Notes: a model not told the origin generated them from the letters alone. Shown: positions 1-10,121, counted from the first letter of the stretch. The stretch is DNA of 64,000 nucleotides from Kineothrix alysoides (GCF_000732725.1 NZ_JPNB01000001.1:868001-932000), one strand, 5' to 3'. A program made the numbers and translations.

Positions 1-188
1 AAATTATAAGTATAAGAAGCAGAGATTTTTTCCTTATGTTTTCCTCTTCTGGCAATAAATAGATGTTGTAAAATATGAAAATAAATAGTACAATAGTACT
101 AGGATATACTAAAGAAAATACAAATTATATCCGATATAAATAATAAGCAAAGGAGTAATTTATGTAAAGAAGAAAGGTGGTGAGAGTT

Positions 189-554
189 ATGAGGATGATA
201 GAAGTAATAGGAATGCCGAAATCTCATGATTCCTTGCAGGCACAGCCGAAGCGAATTATTGAAGAAGCGCAAATACAGCCGATGCCGGAGAAGCAGCCGG
301 ATTCCTCTGACTACTCTCTGAAAGAAGTAAAGAAGACCTTTACTGATATAAATAACATTTCACTTACTTTTAATAAAGAAGAATCCTATGATTACATAGG
401 AAGCGAGAGCAGCCTTGCTAAGTTGGATATTCAGCAGGCGATTTCTGATATGCGAAGAGATAAGATTTTTGAGGAATATCAGTATTTTGTGGGTGGAAAG
501 CCGGATTTGGAGTATGACGGTGATATCGACGGAACTGTGATTATAAAAAAATAA
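189..554 (+). CDS. Hypothetical protein, about 121 aa
   Basis: I do not recognise this protein. It is polar, has no signal peptide or membrane segment, and begins with a Pro/Gln-rich stretch followed by a probably helical middle (around LAKLDIQQAISDMRRDKIF) and a short acidic tail. An open frame extends upstream to a GTG at 177, but AAGGTGG at 174-180 lies 8 nt before the ATG at 189, so I take 189. An intrinsic terminator follows directly, so it is at least the last gene of its transcript. The layout loosely recalls small flagellar FlaG-like proteins, but no diagnostic motif supports that. Confidence 0.7.
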   Translation: MRMIEVIGMPKSHDSLQAQPKRIIEEAQIQPMPEKQPDSSDYSLKEVKKTFTDINNISLTFNKEESYDYIGSESSLAKLDIQQAISDMRRDKIFEEYQYFVGGKPDLEYDGDIDGTVIIKK

Positions 555-562
555 AGAGTGTG

Positions 563-594
563 AGGATGTTCCAAGCGGGGCATCCTTCTTTTTT
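563..594 (+). terminator. Intrinsic terminator after the first gene
   Basis: AGGATG (563-568) pairs with CATCCT (581-586) and runs into a T-rich tract. It separates the first gene from the yqeG-aro block. Confidence 0.75.
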
Positions 595-685
595 GCTTGC
601 TTAGCGAGAGTTACTTTGTTAAGATATATTTATTAAAAAATGAAGAGGAAGGCCGAAAGGCTATGGCTAAAAGGACGGAATGAAT

Positions 686-1216
686 ATGCTCAAGAGGTTT
701 TATCCCGATGAATATGCAGATTCTACTTATGAAATCGATTTTAATAAGCTATACGAGGAAGGGTATCGGGGGGTAATCTTCGATATCGATAATACGCTGG
801 TCCCCCATGGGGCGCCTGCGGATGAAAGAAGTAAGGATTTTATCGGGCGGCTGAAGGCACTGGGATATCACATCATATTGTTATCCAATAACAAGGAGCC
901 CAGGGTAAAAGGCTTTAACGACGCGGTGGGCACAGAATACATTTATAAAGCAGGCAAGCCCTCGGTAGGAAACTATCTGAAGGCTATGGAGCGGATGAGC
1001 ACCACGAAGGAAAATACGCTGTTCGTGGGTGATCAGATTTTTACGGACGTATGGGGAGCGAATCGGGCCGGAATCAGGACATATTTAGTAAAGCCCATTC
1101 ATCCCAAGGAAGAGATACAAATCGTTCTAAAAAGATATTTGGAGAAAATCGTGCTGTTCTTTTATTTGAGGAATTCCAGGAAGAAAGAAAAACCCAGGGA
1201 GAGGAGCAAAAAATGA
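686..1216 (+). CDS. yqeG: YqeG family HAD IIIA-type phosphatase
   Basis: This is a HAD-superfamily hydrolase of the YqeG type. The catalytic motif DIDNT, with the nucleophile and acid/base aspartates, sits near residue 34, and GDQIFTDVWGANRAG near residue 115 is motif IV. Family members are small cytoplasmic phosphatases of uncertain substrate. The open frame allows ATG 680, but AAGGACGG (671-678) is only 1 nt from that codon and 7 nt from ATG 686 (MLKRFYPDEY), which fits the family N-terminus. The stop codon overlaps the aroE start as ATGA, so the two genes are translationally coupled. Confidence 0.93.
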   Translation: MLKRFYPDEYADSTYEIDFNKLYEEGYRGVIFDIDNTLVPHGAPADERSKDFIGRLKALGYHIILLSNNKEPRVKGFNDAVGTEYIYKAGKPSVGNYLKAMERMSTTKENTLFVGDQIFTDVWGANRAGIRTYLVKPIHPKEEIQIVLKRYLEKIVLFFYLRNSRKKEKPRERSKK

Positions 1217-2094
1217 GGCAGATAGACGGATATACGAGGACCTGCGGTCTGATTGGGAATCCGGTGGAGCATACTATGTCTCCAATGATTCACAACACTT
1301 TGGCGGAAAGAGAAGGAAGGAATCTGGCATATATGCCCTTCCATGTGGAGAACGGAAACGTGAAGGCGGCAATAGAAGGAGCGTATGCACTGAATATATT
1401 AGGGTTGAACGTGACGGTTCCTTATAAGAGTGAGGTTATGAAATACCTTGCGGAGACGGATGAGACGGCGCAGAGGATCGGTGCGGTAAATACGTTAGTA
1501 CGGACGGCGGCGGGATATAAGGGGTATAATACCGACATGCCGGGTTTATATAGGGCGATGTGCAGTGAGGGAATCCGGCTGAAGGACGAGCACGTTATAC
1601 TTTTAGGTGCGGGCGGCGCAGCGCGGGCGGTGGCGTTTATGTGTGTCTTGGAGGGAGCAAAAAAGGTATATATTTTAAATCGCACATTAGATAAAGCGAA
1701 TCAGATAGCATCGGAGGTAAATCGCCTTCTCGAAACTGACTGCGTCACAGCCATGGAGATGCGGGATTACGCCAGTCTGCCGCGAGAAAGAAAATATCTT
1801 GCCATACAAGCGACCAGCGTAGGACTATATCCTAACGTAGAGGATGTGGTAATACAGGACAAGGATTTTTTCGAAATGCTTCACACCGGCTTCGATTTGA
1901 TATATAGGCCTGCGAACACAAAGTTTATGTCGCTTGTAAAGGAAGCGGGCGGACAGGCCTTCCATGGCCTTAAGATGCTGCTGTATCAAGGTGTAATAGC
2001 ATATGAGCTATGGAATGATATATCGGTAACGGAAGAAGATGCGCTTATCGTATACGAGAAGATGAAAGCTGCGATGGGAATTGGAGAAGCATGA
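1213..2094 (+). CDS. aroE: Shikimate dehydrogenase AroE
   Basis: This NADP-dependent enzyme reduces 3-dehydroshikimate to shikimate, the fourth step of chorismate synthesis. The substrate half starts with GLIGNPVEHTMSP and carries the catalytic lysine in NVTVPYK and the aspartate in NTDMPG. The Rossmann half has GAGGAARA, then NRT. The C-terminus FHGLKMLLYQG is typical. The frame is open upstream to 1051, but ATG 1213 overlaps the yqeG stop as ATGA and gives the usual length of about 293 aa. It overlaps aroK by 4 nt. Confidence 0.96.
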   Translation: MRQIDGYTRTCGLIGNPVEHTMSPMIHNTLAEREGRNLAYMPFHVENGNVKAAIEGAYALNILGLNVTVPYKSEVMKYLAETDETAQRIGAVNTLVRTAAGYKGYNTDMPGLYRAMCSEGIRLKDEHVILLGAGGAARAVAFMCVLEGAKKVYILNRTLDKANQIASEVNRLLETDCVTAMEMRDYASLPRERKYLAIQATSVGLYPNVEDVVIQDKDFFEMLHTGFDLIYRPANTKFMSLVKEAGGQAFHGLKMLLYQGVIAYELWNDISVTEEDALIVYEKMKAAMGIGEA

Positions 2095-2609
2095 ACAATA
2101 TAATTTTAATCGGTTTTATGGGCTGCGGAAAAACAAGTGTAGGAATTCGGCTGTCATATTTGCTAAAGCAGGCGATGACGGATACGGATAGGATGATCGA
2201 GAAGCTGAGCAGTATGACGGTTTCAGAGATTTTTGATAAATATGGGGAAGAAGAGTTTCGAAGTTTGGAAACGGACTGTCTGAGGAAACTTTTGCAGGAG
2301 CCGGATAACCAGATCATTTCGGTGGGCGGCGGCCTTCCCATGAGGAGTGAAAACAGGGAGCTGTTAAAGCAGCTTGGCAAAGTAGTTTATTTAAGAGTGA
2401 CTGCGCCTACCGTTTGCGAAAGGCTGTCGGAAGATATGAGCAGGCCCCTTTTACAAGGCAGTAACCCGGAGGAGAAAATAAGGGAGCTTTTAGAAAAGCG
2501 GTCGCCGATATATGAAAGCGCTGCGGATATGGTCATCGATGTGGACGGGAAAGACTTTGATGAAATACTGGATGAAATCGTGAAGAAAATGGAGGAAATA
2601 AAGGAATGA
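2091..2609 (+). CDS. aroK: Shikimate kinase AroK
   Basis: This 172-aa P-loop kinase phosphorylates shikimate at O3 using ATP. The Walker A motif GFMGCGKTS lies at about residues 7-15, the shikimate-binding DTDRMIE follows, and GGGLP near residue 80 is the glycine-rich substrate loop. The lid arginine region RPLLQG is present. The start overlaps the aroE stop and the stop overlaps the aroQ start, both as ATGA, so aroE, aroK and aroQ are made as one coupled unit. Confidence 0.95.
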   Translation: MNNIILIGFMGCGKTSVGIRLSYLLKQAMTDTDRMIEKLSSMTVSEIFDKYGEEEFRSLETDCLRKLLQEPDNQIISVGGGLPMRSENRELLKQLGKVVYLRVTAPTVCERLSEDMSRPLLQGSNPEEKIRELLEKRSPIYESAADMVIDVDGKDFDEILDEIVKKMEEIKE

Positions 2610-3052
2610 ATCTGCTTGTTATCAACGGACCTAATATCAATTTTCTCGGAATCAGGGAAAAGAGCGTTTACGGAGCGCAGGATTACGATTATCTTTTGGG
2701 GCTGATTGCCGGGAAAGGGGAAGCAACGGGCTGTAAGATAGAGGTCTTTCAAAGCAATCACGAGGGAGCAATCATAGATAGGATTCAGGATTCCTACTTC
2801 GACCAGACGGAGGCCATCGTCATTAATCCCGGAGCATATACTCATTACAGCTATGCGATCAGAGATGCCCTCGCCAGTATAACAGTACCTAAGGTGGAGA
2901 TACATATTTCCGATATAACGAAGCGGGAGGAATTCAGAAAGGTGTCCGTAACGGCTCCGGTCTGCGATAAACAAATATATGGTCATGGGCTGGAAGGGTA
3001 TTTGGAAGCAATCGATTATTGTCTGTCTGTTGTTAGCAAAGAAAACCCTTAG
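2606..3052 (+). CDS. aroQ: Type II 3-dehydroquinate dehydratase AroQ
   Basis: This 148-aa protein is a type II dehydroquinase, which converts 3-dehydroquinate to 3-dehydroshikimate and normally forms a dodecamer. Diagnostic stretches are NGPNINFLG at the N-terminus, the tyrosine-containing SVYG, FQSNHEGAIID, NPGAYTHYS, and the substrate-binding EVHISDI-like segment (EIHISDITKREEFR). GHGLEGY is the C-terminal signature. It is the last of the coupled aro genes; about 110 nt separate it from efp. Confidence 0.95.
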   Translation: MNLLVINGPNINFLGIREKSVYGAQDYDYLLGLIAGKGEATGCKIEVFQSNHEGAIIDRIQDSYFDQTEAIVINPGAYTHYSYAIRDALASITVPKVEIHISDITKREEFRKVSVTAPVCDKQIYGHGLEGYLEAIDYCLSVVSKENP

Positions 3053-3162
3053 AATAGGTATTAGGGTTCGAATGAAAGTTTAGAAAAAATAGTTGAAATA
3101 TGTGAGCTTTTAGTATAAACTGTTATAGAATTATAACGTGAAAATTTTAGGAGGAATATTTT

Positions 3163-3720
3163 ATGATTTCTGCAGGTGATTTCAGAAATGGTATTACTAT
3201 TGAATTAGATAATAATATTTACCAGATTATTGAGTTCCAGCACGTAAAACCGGGTAAAGGGGCAGCGTTCGTAAGAACCAAACTTAAAAACGTTAAGAAC
3301 GGCGGTGTAATTGAGAAAACATTCAGACCCACCGAGAAATGCCCGCAAGCACGTATTGATAGAAAAGATATGCAGTACTTATATTCAGACGGTGATTTAT
3401 TCCATTTTATGGATGTAGAGAGTTATGAGCAGATCGGACTCGATGAGGCCTCGGTAGGCGATTCTCTGAAATTCGTAAAGGAGAATGTGATGGTTAAAGT
3501 ATGTTCCCATAACGGAAATGTATTCGCTATCGAGCCGCCGCTGTTCGTAGAACTGGAGATTACGGATACAGAACCAGGATTCAAGGGAGACACGGCAACA
3601 GGAGCTACAAAGCCTGCTGTTGTGGAGACGGGAGCAACCGTTTATGTTCCTTTATTCGTGGATCAGAACGACGTAATCAAAATCGATACAAGAACGGGAG
3701 AATATCTCTCCAGAGCATAA
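3163..3720 (+). CDS. efp: Elongation factor P
   Basis: This 185-aa protein is EF-P, which enters the ribosomal E site and relieves stalling at polyproline. The three beta-barrel domains are complete. The tip loop reads KPGKGAAF, with the lysine at the position that carries 5-aminopentanol in Bacillus subtilis. [17 protein letters not shown] and VPLFVDQND near the C-terminus are family signatures. AGGAGG lies 8-9 nt before the ATG. A strong terminator follows, so it is probably transcribed with the aro genes or from its own promoter in the 110-nt gap. Confidence 0.97.
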   Translation: MISAGDFRNGITIELDNNIYQIIEFQHVKPGKGAAFVRTKLKNVKNGGVIEKTFRPTEKCPQARIDRKDMQYLYSDGDLFHFMDVESYEQIGLDEASVGDSLKFVKENVMVKVCSHNGNVFAIEPPLFVELEITDTEPGFKGDTATGATKPAVVETGATVYVPLFVDQNDVIKIDTRTGEYLSRA

Positions 3721-3749
3721 TCTGTATCAACTATCATTTAAGCTTATAG

Positions 3750-3787
3750 GACAATGGAAATATGAATTTTTCCGTTGTCTTTTTTTA
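3750..3787 (+). terminator. Intrinsic terminator after efp
   Basis: GACAATGGAAA pairs with TTTCCGTTGTC across a short AT loop and runs into seven T residues. A second hairpin, TTGGCATC...GATGCCAA at about 3806-3834, lies further down and has no T run. Confidence 0.9.
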
Positions 3788-3929
3788 TTATTCAAATCAT
3801 AAAAGTTGGCATCTTATACTTTTTTCGATGCCAAGCAAATCTTCGGCGGAAAATCCGCACAGTCATGGTACGTCGTTACCGCAAATCACAAACTAAAAAA
3901 CAACAAATTAGAAAGAAAGAGGATTTTAC

Positions 3930-4910
3930 ATGAAAATCATGGAATTTTGCGAGAAGGTAAAGGGTGAATTAGAGCTTTGTTTTGGAGGAGAGGTAACCGT
4001 TGAGGTAAACCAGATCACGAAGAATAACGGAGTAATATTAAATAGCGTAGTAATAGCTAAGAAGGGAAGAAACATATCCCCTAATATTTATCTCGATGAA
4101 TTTTTCGAAGAATACGAGCGGGGAAAAACCTTGCAGGATATTATTGAAGAAATAAGACGGATTTATAGGGAAAGCAGCTTTAAGAAAAGTTTGGACATGG
4201 AATTTTTTTTGGATTATGGAAAGCTGAAGGGAAAAGTAGCATATAAAGTAATAGGGTATGAAAAAAATAAAGAGATATTGAAAGAGATCCCTCACTTTCT
4301 TTTCCTCGATATGGCCGTGGTATTTTATTGCAGTGTCGATGAAAAAGAGCTAAGCAAAGCTACTATTTTAATCTATAACAATCACCTCAAGCTGTGGGGC
4401 ATTACGAAGGAAATGTTGTATGAGGATGCGAAAGAAAATACGAGGCGACTGCTTCCGGCCAGAGTGCTGCCTATCGAGAAGATGATGCAGGAAATTTTTT
4501 CACAGGATCTGAAGAAGGAATTTGTTACAGGAATCGGAGAAGACGGCTTTATGCCCGATGAAGAATGGTTCGATAATGCAGCTTCGCAATTGCTATCTAC
4601 GGTGACGGATTGCGGAAGCTGTGGACAAATGTTCGTTATGGGAAATGAGAACAAGCTGTTTGGAGCCGCAACGCTGCTGTATGAGAATGCTTTGCGTAGA
4701 TTTTCCAATGCAGTTTGTAAAGACTTATTCATTCTTCCAAGTTCTATTCATGAAATCATATTAATACCCGACGACGGAAATCAGGAACCGATACAGCTTT
4801 GGAGAATGGTCTGCGATATCAACGAAACGCAGGTGGATCCTGAGGATGTGCTGACGGATGCGGTATATCTCTATTCCAGAAAGGAGAACAAAATTACAAA
4901 GCTATTCTAG
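3930..4910 (+). CDS. DUF5688 family protein
   Basis: This 326-aa cytoplasmic protein resembles DUF5688, a family common in Lachnospiraceae and of unknown function. The recognisable part is the C-terminal half, where a segment like MFVMGNENKLFGAATLLYE is followed by DLFILPSSIHEIILIP. There is no signal peptide, membrane segment or catalytic motif that I can name. AAAGAAAGAGGA precedes the start. The gene stands alone between the efp terminator and the tRNA-Arg promoter. Confidence 0.8.
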   Translation: MKIMEFCEKVKGELELCFGGEVTVEVNQITKNNGVILNSVVIAKKGRNISPNIYLDEFFEEYERGKTLQDIIEEIRRIYRESSFKKSLDMEFFLDYGKLKGKVAYKVIGYEKNKEILKEIPHFLFLDMAVVFYCSVDEKELSKATILIYNNHLKLWGITKEMLYEDAKENTRRLLPARVLPIEKMMQEIFSQDLKKEFVTGIGEDGFMPDEEWFDNAASQLLSTVTDCGSCGQMFVMGNENKLFGAATLLYENALRRFSNAVCKDLFILPSSIHEIILIPDDGNQEPIQLWRMVCDINETQVDPEDVLTDAVYLYSRKENKITKLF

Positions 4911-4966
4911 GGCATCCAAATAGTAATCCAAATTTTCCCTATTGGGCATGTTCACAAAAAGTACAC

Positions 4967-4995
4967 TAGACAATAAGAAATTGTTATGATATTAT
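4967..4995 (+). promoter_or_regulatory. Probable promoter of tRNA-Arg
   Basis: TAGACA (4967-4972), a 17-nt spacer and TATTAT (4990-4995) lie about 60 nt before the tRNA. Confidence 0.5.
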
Positions 4996-4996
4996 A

Positions 4997-5141
4997 TCAG
5001 AGTGATGTAACAAATTTGTAATATATTATAACTTTATAAGTACCAATTTCTTATGCACTCGTAGTCTAATGGATAGAACGGAGGCCTCCGACGCCTTTAA
5101 TGCAGGTTCGATTCCTGCCGGGTGCATTTACATCACTCTGA
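4997..5141 (+). repeat. 14-bp perfect inverted repeat enclosing tRNA-Arg
   Basis: TCAGAGTGATGTAA at 4997-5010 is the exact reverse complement of 5128-5141, which starts 2 nt after the tRNA 3' end. If both arms are transcribed they would clamp the precursor into one long stem. The left arm starts right after the proposed -10 box, so only part of it may be in the transcript. Confidence 0.6.
5055..5126 (+). tRNA. tRNA-Arg (anticodon CCG)
   Basis: The 72-nt cloverleaf folds with a 7-bp acceptor (GCACTCG with CGGGTGC), anticodon stem GAGGC/GCCTT, loop CTCCGAC and a T arm GCAGG-TTCGATT-CCTGC. The anticodon CCG reads CGG. The D stem contains one A-C mismatch. The discriminator is A and CCA is not encoded. 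Confidence 0.92.
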
Positions 5142-5186
5142 GTAATAAAAGAAGGGAAGTAAGGACAGAAAGGACAGTTTTATTTT

Positions 5187-6518
5187 ATGAGTAGGCATAG
5201 AAAATCATCTATGAACAACAGCATAAAAGATAGATTGGATGATATAAAGGATTGGATATCCGACCATGCGAAAATAGTAATGCCGGTCATCCTCGTAGTT
5301 TGTGTGCTATTTACGGTTCTCATCGCGGTCAATGCGAATAAAAAAGCGGCTGCCGAAGAAGAAGCGCAGATGGCGGAGAGCACAGAGGTAGCGGATACTG
5401 CAGCACTTTTGACAGAGGATGTGGAAACTGTACCGGAGCTTCCTCTTGAGGAAAATGCATATCCGGCAGTAAACGCGCTTGTGAGCAGCTATTATTCTGC
5501 TTTGGCGGAGGGAGATTTGGATACGGTTTCCTCCATCAATGCGTTTGTGGACGATACGGAAAAAATAAGAATCCAGGAAATGAGCAAATATATCGACTCC
5601 TATCCGCAGCTCGATGTGTACACGAAAGCAGGGCCGGTAGAAGGTTCCTATCTGGTATATGTATATTCCAAAGTGAAGTTTACCGAATATGACGAAATGG
5701 TACCCGGGATGCAGGCGTTTTATGTATGCACGGATGAGAACGGGAACTGCTATATTAACGAAGGCGAAGATAATTCCGTTGTAACAAACTATATCAGAGA
5801 TATTTCTCTTCAGGACGATGTGGTTGATTTGAACAATAAGGTTGCAGTAGAATACAATGAGCTTTTGGAAAGTGACGAGGAATTGAACGCATTTCTCGTA
5901 GATTTGGCACAGAGGATCGATGTTTCTGTAGGTGAAGCGCTTGCAAAAGCAGAGGCTTCTCAGGTGCAGGAAGAAACTGCGGCTGAGGAAAATACCGAGA
6001 CAACGGAAGCTGCGGGGGCAGAGACAGCACAAGTTGCCGAAGAAGCTCCGGTGAACGTGACAAAGACGGTGCGCGCAACGGATGTAGTCAATGTTCGAAG
6101 CTCCGACAGCGAGACAGCCGATAAGGTGGGTAAGGCGCAGATTGGCGATGAATTTACCTTGCTGGAGGAAAAAGGAAACGGCTGGAGCAAGATTACTTTC
6201 GATGGAAAAGATGCTTTCATTAAGACAGAATATCTGGAGCCCGTAGAAAAAGCTGCGGCAGCATCCGAAACAGAGCAGACAAGTCAAGATACAGCGCAAG
6301 CTGAAACAAATACAGTAACACAGACTACCGGTGACGGCACTACAGTAACTGTAAAAGAAAATGTCAACATCAGAAAGACTGCCAGTGAGACCGGTGAGAA
6401 ATTAGGACTCGTATATGTCGGCGAGAAGCTGGAGCTGGTGATGAAACAGGCGGACGGCTGGACGAAAGTAAAATATAAGGGACAGACTGCGTATGTCAAA
6501 TCCGATTATGTGGAATAA
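5187..6518 (+). CDS. Membrane-anchored protein with two bacterial SH3 domains
   Basis: This 443-aa protein has a short basic cytoplasmic N-terminus and one membrane segment at about residues 31-50 (IVMPVILVVCVLFTVLIAVNA), so the bulk is outside the cell. A folded middle region (about 85-245) is followed by an acidic Glu/Ala/Thr-rich linker. Two SH3b repeats come next: one at about 285-345 (VVNVRSSDSETADKVGKA) and one at about 385-443 (NVNIRKTASETGEKLG). Such domains usually bind cell-wall peptides. No catalytic domain is visible, so a scaffold or envelope role is inferred. It follows the tRNA by 60 nt. Confidence 0.85.
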   Translation: MSRHRKSSMNNSIKDRLDDIKDWISDHAKIVMPVILVVCVLFTVLIAVNANKKAAAEEEAQMAESTEVADTAALLTEDVETVPELPLEENAYPAVNALVSSYYSALAEGDLDTVSSINAFVDDTEKIRIQEMSKYIDSYPQLDVYTKAGPVEGSYLVYVYSKVKFTEYDEMVPGMQAFYVCTDENGNCYINEGEDNSVVTNYIRDISLQDDVVDLNNKVAVEYNELLESDEELNAFLVDLAQRIDVSVGEALAKAEASQVQEETAAEENTETTEAAGAETAQVAEEAPVNVTKTVRATDVVNVRSSDSETADKVGKAQIGDEFTLLEEKGNGWSKITFDGKDAFIKTEYLEPVEKAAAASETEQTSQDTAQAETNTVTQTTGDGTTVTVKENVNIRKTASETGEKLGLVYVGEKLELVMKQADGWTKVKYKGQTAYVKSDYVE

Positions 6519-6618
6519 TTTACAAGCGTGAAAGACTGAGCAGCAACATTTCTGTGCATTAACTCTTGCTATGAAGCTGCGAGCTGAACAGTAATAAATC
6601 TTTGATCGAGAGGAGAGA

Positions 6619-7617
6619 ATGGTGCAGGATATGAATTTAAACAATAAGATAAACGTGGCAATTCTGGGAGCCGGAGGCATCGGCGCAACGATGGCACAGA
6701 CTTTGAATAAGATGAAGACCGCAAGATGTTATGCGGTAGGTTCCAGAAATAAGGATAAGGCGGCAGAATTTGCTAAAAAATACGGATGTAAGAAATCCTA
6801 TGGCTCTTACGAGGAACTGGTTGCGGACAAAAAGGTGGATTTGGTCTATATTGCGACGCCCCATTCGGAGCATTATGAACATGCAAGGCTATGTATAGAA
6901 AACGGAAAAGCAGTGCTCTGTGAAAAAGCTTTCACAGCCAATGCTGCACAGGCAGAGGAATTAATCGCCTTGGCAAAAGAAAAAAATGTGCTTATAACAG
7001 AGGCAATATGGACCCGTTACATGCCTATGCTTCAAACGATAAAGGAAGTACTAAACAGCGGAGTGATTGGTGTTCCTACGATGCTGACTGCGAACCTTGG
7101 CTATGTAATTAACGGTGTATCCCGCCTGACGGACCCTGCACTTGCAGGAGGTGCGCTTCTCGACGTAGGAGTGTATACGATTAATTTCGCTTCGATGATA
7201 TTCGGGACAGAAGTAAAGAAATTGTCATCTGTATGTACCTATACGAAGAGTGGCGTGGATGAGCAGAACAGCATAACGATGGTATTCGAGGACGGAAAGA
7301 TGGCTGTGTTGAACAGTTCTATGCTTTCGTTAAGCGACAGAAAAGGAATCATATACGGAACCAAGGGCTTTGCGGTAATCGAGAATATCAACAATTTCGA
7401 GAGTATGACAGTGTATGACAGCAGCTATAATAAAGTAGAGAAATATAACCGTCCGAAGCAGATTTCAGGCTATGAATACGAAGTGGAAGCTTGCGCGAAG
7501 GCTCTGCAGAACGGAGAGATAGAATGTCCCCAGATGCCGCATGCGGAAACGATTCGCGTCATGAGGCTGATGGATAGTCTCAGATATGAGTGGGGAATCA
7601 AATATCCCTTTGAATAA
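6619..7617 (+). CDS. Gfo/Idh/MocA family oxidoreductase
   Basis: This 332-aa NAD(P)-dependent oxidoreductase has an N-terminal Rossmann fold (AILGAGGIGATMAQTL, near residue 10) and the family motif CEKAFTANAAQAEEL at the position of the usual EKP catalytic lysine. The C-terminal sheet contains GGALLDVGVYTINFA. The family acts on sugars, inositols and related polyols or on trans-dihydrodiols; the substrate here cannot be told. AGAGGAGAG precedes ATG 6619, and an in-frame ATG at 6631 is an alternative. It ends at a very strong terminator and looks monocistronic. Confidence 0.9.
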   Translation: MVQDMNLNNKINVAILGAGGIGATMAQTLNKMKTARCYAVGSRNKDKAAEFAKKYGCKKSYGSYEELVADKKVDLVYIATPHSEHYEHARLCIENGKAVLCEKAFTANAAQAEELIALAKEKNVLITEAIWTRYMPMLQTIKEVLNSGVIGVPTMLTANLGYVINGVSRLTDPALAGGALLDVGVYTINFASMIFGTEVKKLSSVCTYTKSGVDEQNSITMVFEDGKMAVLNSSMLSLSDRKGIIYGTKGFAVIENINNFESMTVYDSSYNKVEKYNRPKQISGYEYEVEACAKALQNGEIECPQMPHAETIRVMRLMDSLRYEWGIKYPFE

Positions 7618-7657
7618 AATATAAAAAAGAGCGCATACTCTTAATCAGAGGAATTGA

Positions 7658-7695
7658 GGTGTAAGTATAGAAAGCTATACTTACACCTTTTCTGT
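7658..7695 (+). terminator. Intrinsic terminator with 13-bp perfect stem
   Basis: GGTGTAAGTATAG (7658-7670), loop AAAG, and its exact complement (7675-7687) are followed by TTTTCTGTTT. Confidence 0.92.
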
Positions 7696-7766
7696 TTAGT
7701 TTTTTACTGAAAAATATTCTGATGGAAATAGGTAGGGCCGGCGAGGCTGGAAAGGAAGAGTGTGCG

Positions 7767-8198
7767 ATGAAAAAAGACGATGTGGAAATTTTGCGCGGAG
7801 TGCAGAAGAATACGGAAATGGCAATGAAAGCAATCAATACGATAAGTGAAAAAGTTTTGGACGATAGTCTGGCGGTACAATTATCCAAGCAGGCTTTAAA
7901 ATATTCTGAAATCCATAATAAGGCGTTGGATAAGATTCTGGAGGCAAAATCGGAGCCGTATCGCACGAATAATGTGAGCCAGATGATGCTGGTAGGAGGC
8001 ATTCATTCCAACACGATGTTCGATACGAGCACGAGCCATATCGCAGAAGTGATGATTCAGGGAAGTAACCGGGGAATAACAGATATGTGCAAGCATTTGA
8101 ACCACCATGAGCATGCGGAGGATACTTCACTGGAAATCGCGAAGGAATTAATGGATTTTGAGGAAAAGAATATTGAACGGCTGAAGAAATATTTATGA
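7767..8198 (+). CDS. Hypothetical helical protein, 143 aa
   Basis: I do not recognise the family. The sequence is almost entirely amphipathic helix with conserved-looking histidines (ILRGVQKNTEMAMKAIN, SHIAEVMIQ, KHLNHHEHAED), which could suit a small four-helix bundle. There is no signal peptide or membrane segment. The frame is open from 7722, but GGAAGAG lies about 8 nt before ATG 7767 (MKKDDVEIL), so I choose that start. It sits between a terminator and the gdhA leader and is probably monocistronic. Confidence 0.75.
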   Translation: MKKDDVEILRGVQKNTEMAMKAINTISEKVLDDSLAVQLSKQALKYSEIHNKALDKILEAKSEPYRTNNVSQMMLVGGIHSNTMFDTSTSHIAEVMIQGSNRGITDMCKHLNHHEHAEDTSLEIAKELMDFEEKNIERLKKYL

Positions 8199-8284
8199 TT
8201 GTATACACGTATTATTGTACAATGTGTATAAAAAAACGGTCAAAAATGGCCTAAAACTTTTACAGTTTAATACCCTAAAGTGTC

Positions 8285-8313
8285 TTGTGAAATTGTTATC
8301 AGCATTATATAAT
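8285..8313 (+). promoter_or_regulatory. gdhA promoter
   Basis: TTGTGA (8285-8290), a 17-nt spacer and TATAAT (8308-8313). The predicted transcript would begin near 8320, exactly where the structured leader starts. Confidence 0.75.
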
Positions 8314-8320
8314 AATACGT

Positions 8321-8367
8321 GGACAAAGGCGTCTTGGCACAAAAGATTGTTCTTTTGTGCTTTTTTT
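8321..8367 (+). promoter_or_regulatory. ANTAR-type dual-hexaloop antiterminator in the gdhA leader
   Basis: Two adjacent hairpins both have six-base loops with A at position 1 and G at position 4, the hallmark of RNA targets of ANTAR-domain antiterminators. P1 is GGAC-AAAGGC-GTCT (8321-8334). P2 is GCACAAAAG-ATTGTT-CTTTTGTGC (8337-8360), and it is also a terminator because seven T residues follow. ANTAR systems are known to control nitrogen-metabolism genes, which fits glutamate dehydrogenase downstream. No ANTAR protein is encoded in the window. The remaining 165 nt of leader hold a weaker stem, GCGCAGC with GCTGTGC, near 8409-8441. Confidence 0.75.
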
Positions 8368-8532
8368 CTGTAATTAGGAAAATACTTCTATTACAGAAAC
8401 CATGAATGCGCAGCTACGCGCGCGAAACAAAAGCTGTGCTGCCAAAGTATTTGGCTGCGAGAGTATATATGAGCACACTTTTGTTCACATAGAGCAATTC
8501 GCTATACAATCAAACTAAAGGAGGACACGTAG

Positions 8533-9867
<1,335 letters not shown>

Positions 9868-9903
9868 GGGATTTTTTAGAAAAGATGCATAAAAATGAAA
9901 ATG

Positions 9904-9942
9904 GCGTGGTGGCTGTAAATGGCTTAACCACGCTATTTGTTT
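9904..9942 (+). terminator. Possible terminator after gdhA
   Basis: GCGTGGT (9904-9910) pairs with ACCACGC (9927-9933) and is followed by TATTTGTTTA. The T tract is poor. Confidence 0.45.
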
Positions 9943-10121
9943 AGAAAATTTGCAGGATTATATGATAAAAATTTGCCTAAAAATTTATGCGTAATATAGT
10001 CTAAAAGTTATAGAAATATAAGATTATTTATAACAGAAAGATGTGATATGATTTCTCTAGAGAGTAATCGTGTACAAGGTGGTAGCCTCCCGAACTTGAA
10101 AAGAGAAGGGAGGTGGTGCGG

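Noticed and set aside
1051-1212. Upstream extension of aroE
   Set aside because: It overlaps yqeG and adds sequence not found in shikimate dehydrogenases; ATG 1213 has the coupled ATGA overlap.
5307-6299. Minus-strand open frame of 330 codons under the SH3 protein gene
   Set aside because: It is a shadow of the + strand gene: no RBS, Cys/Arg/Phe-rich translation and no recognisable domain.
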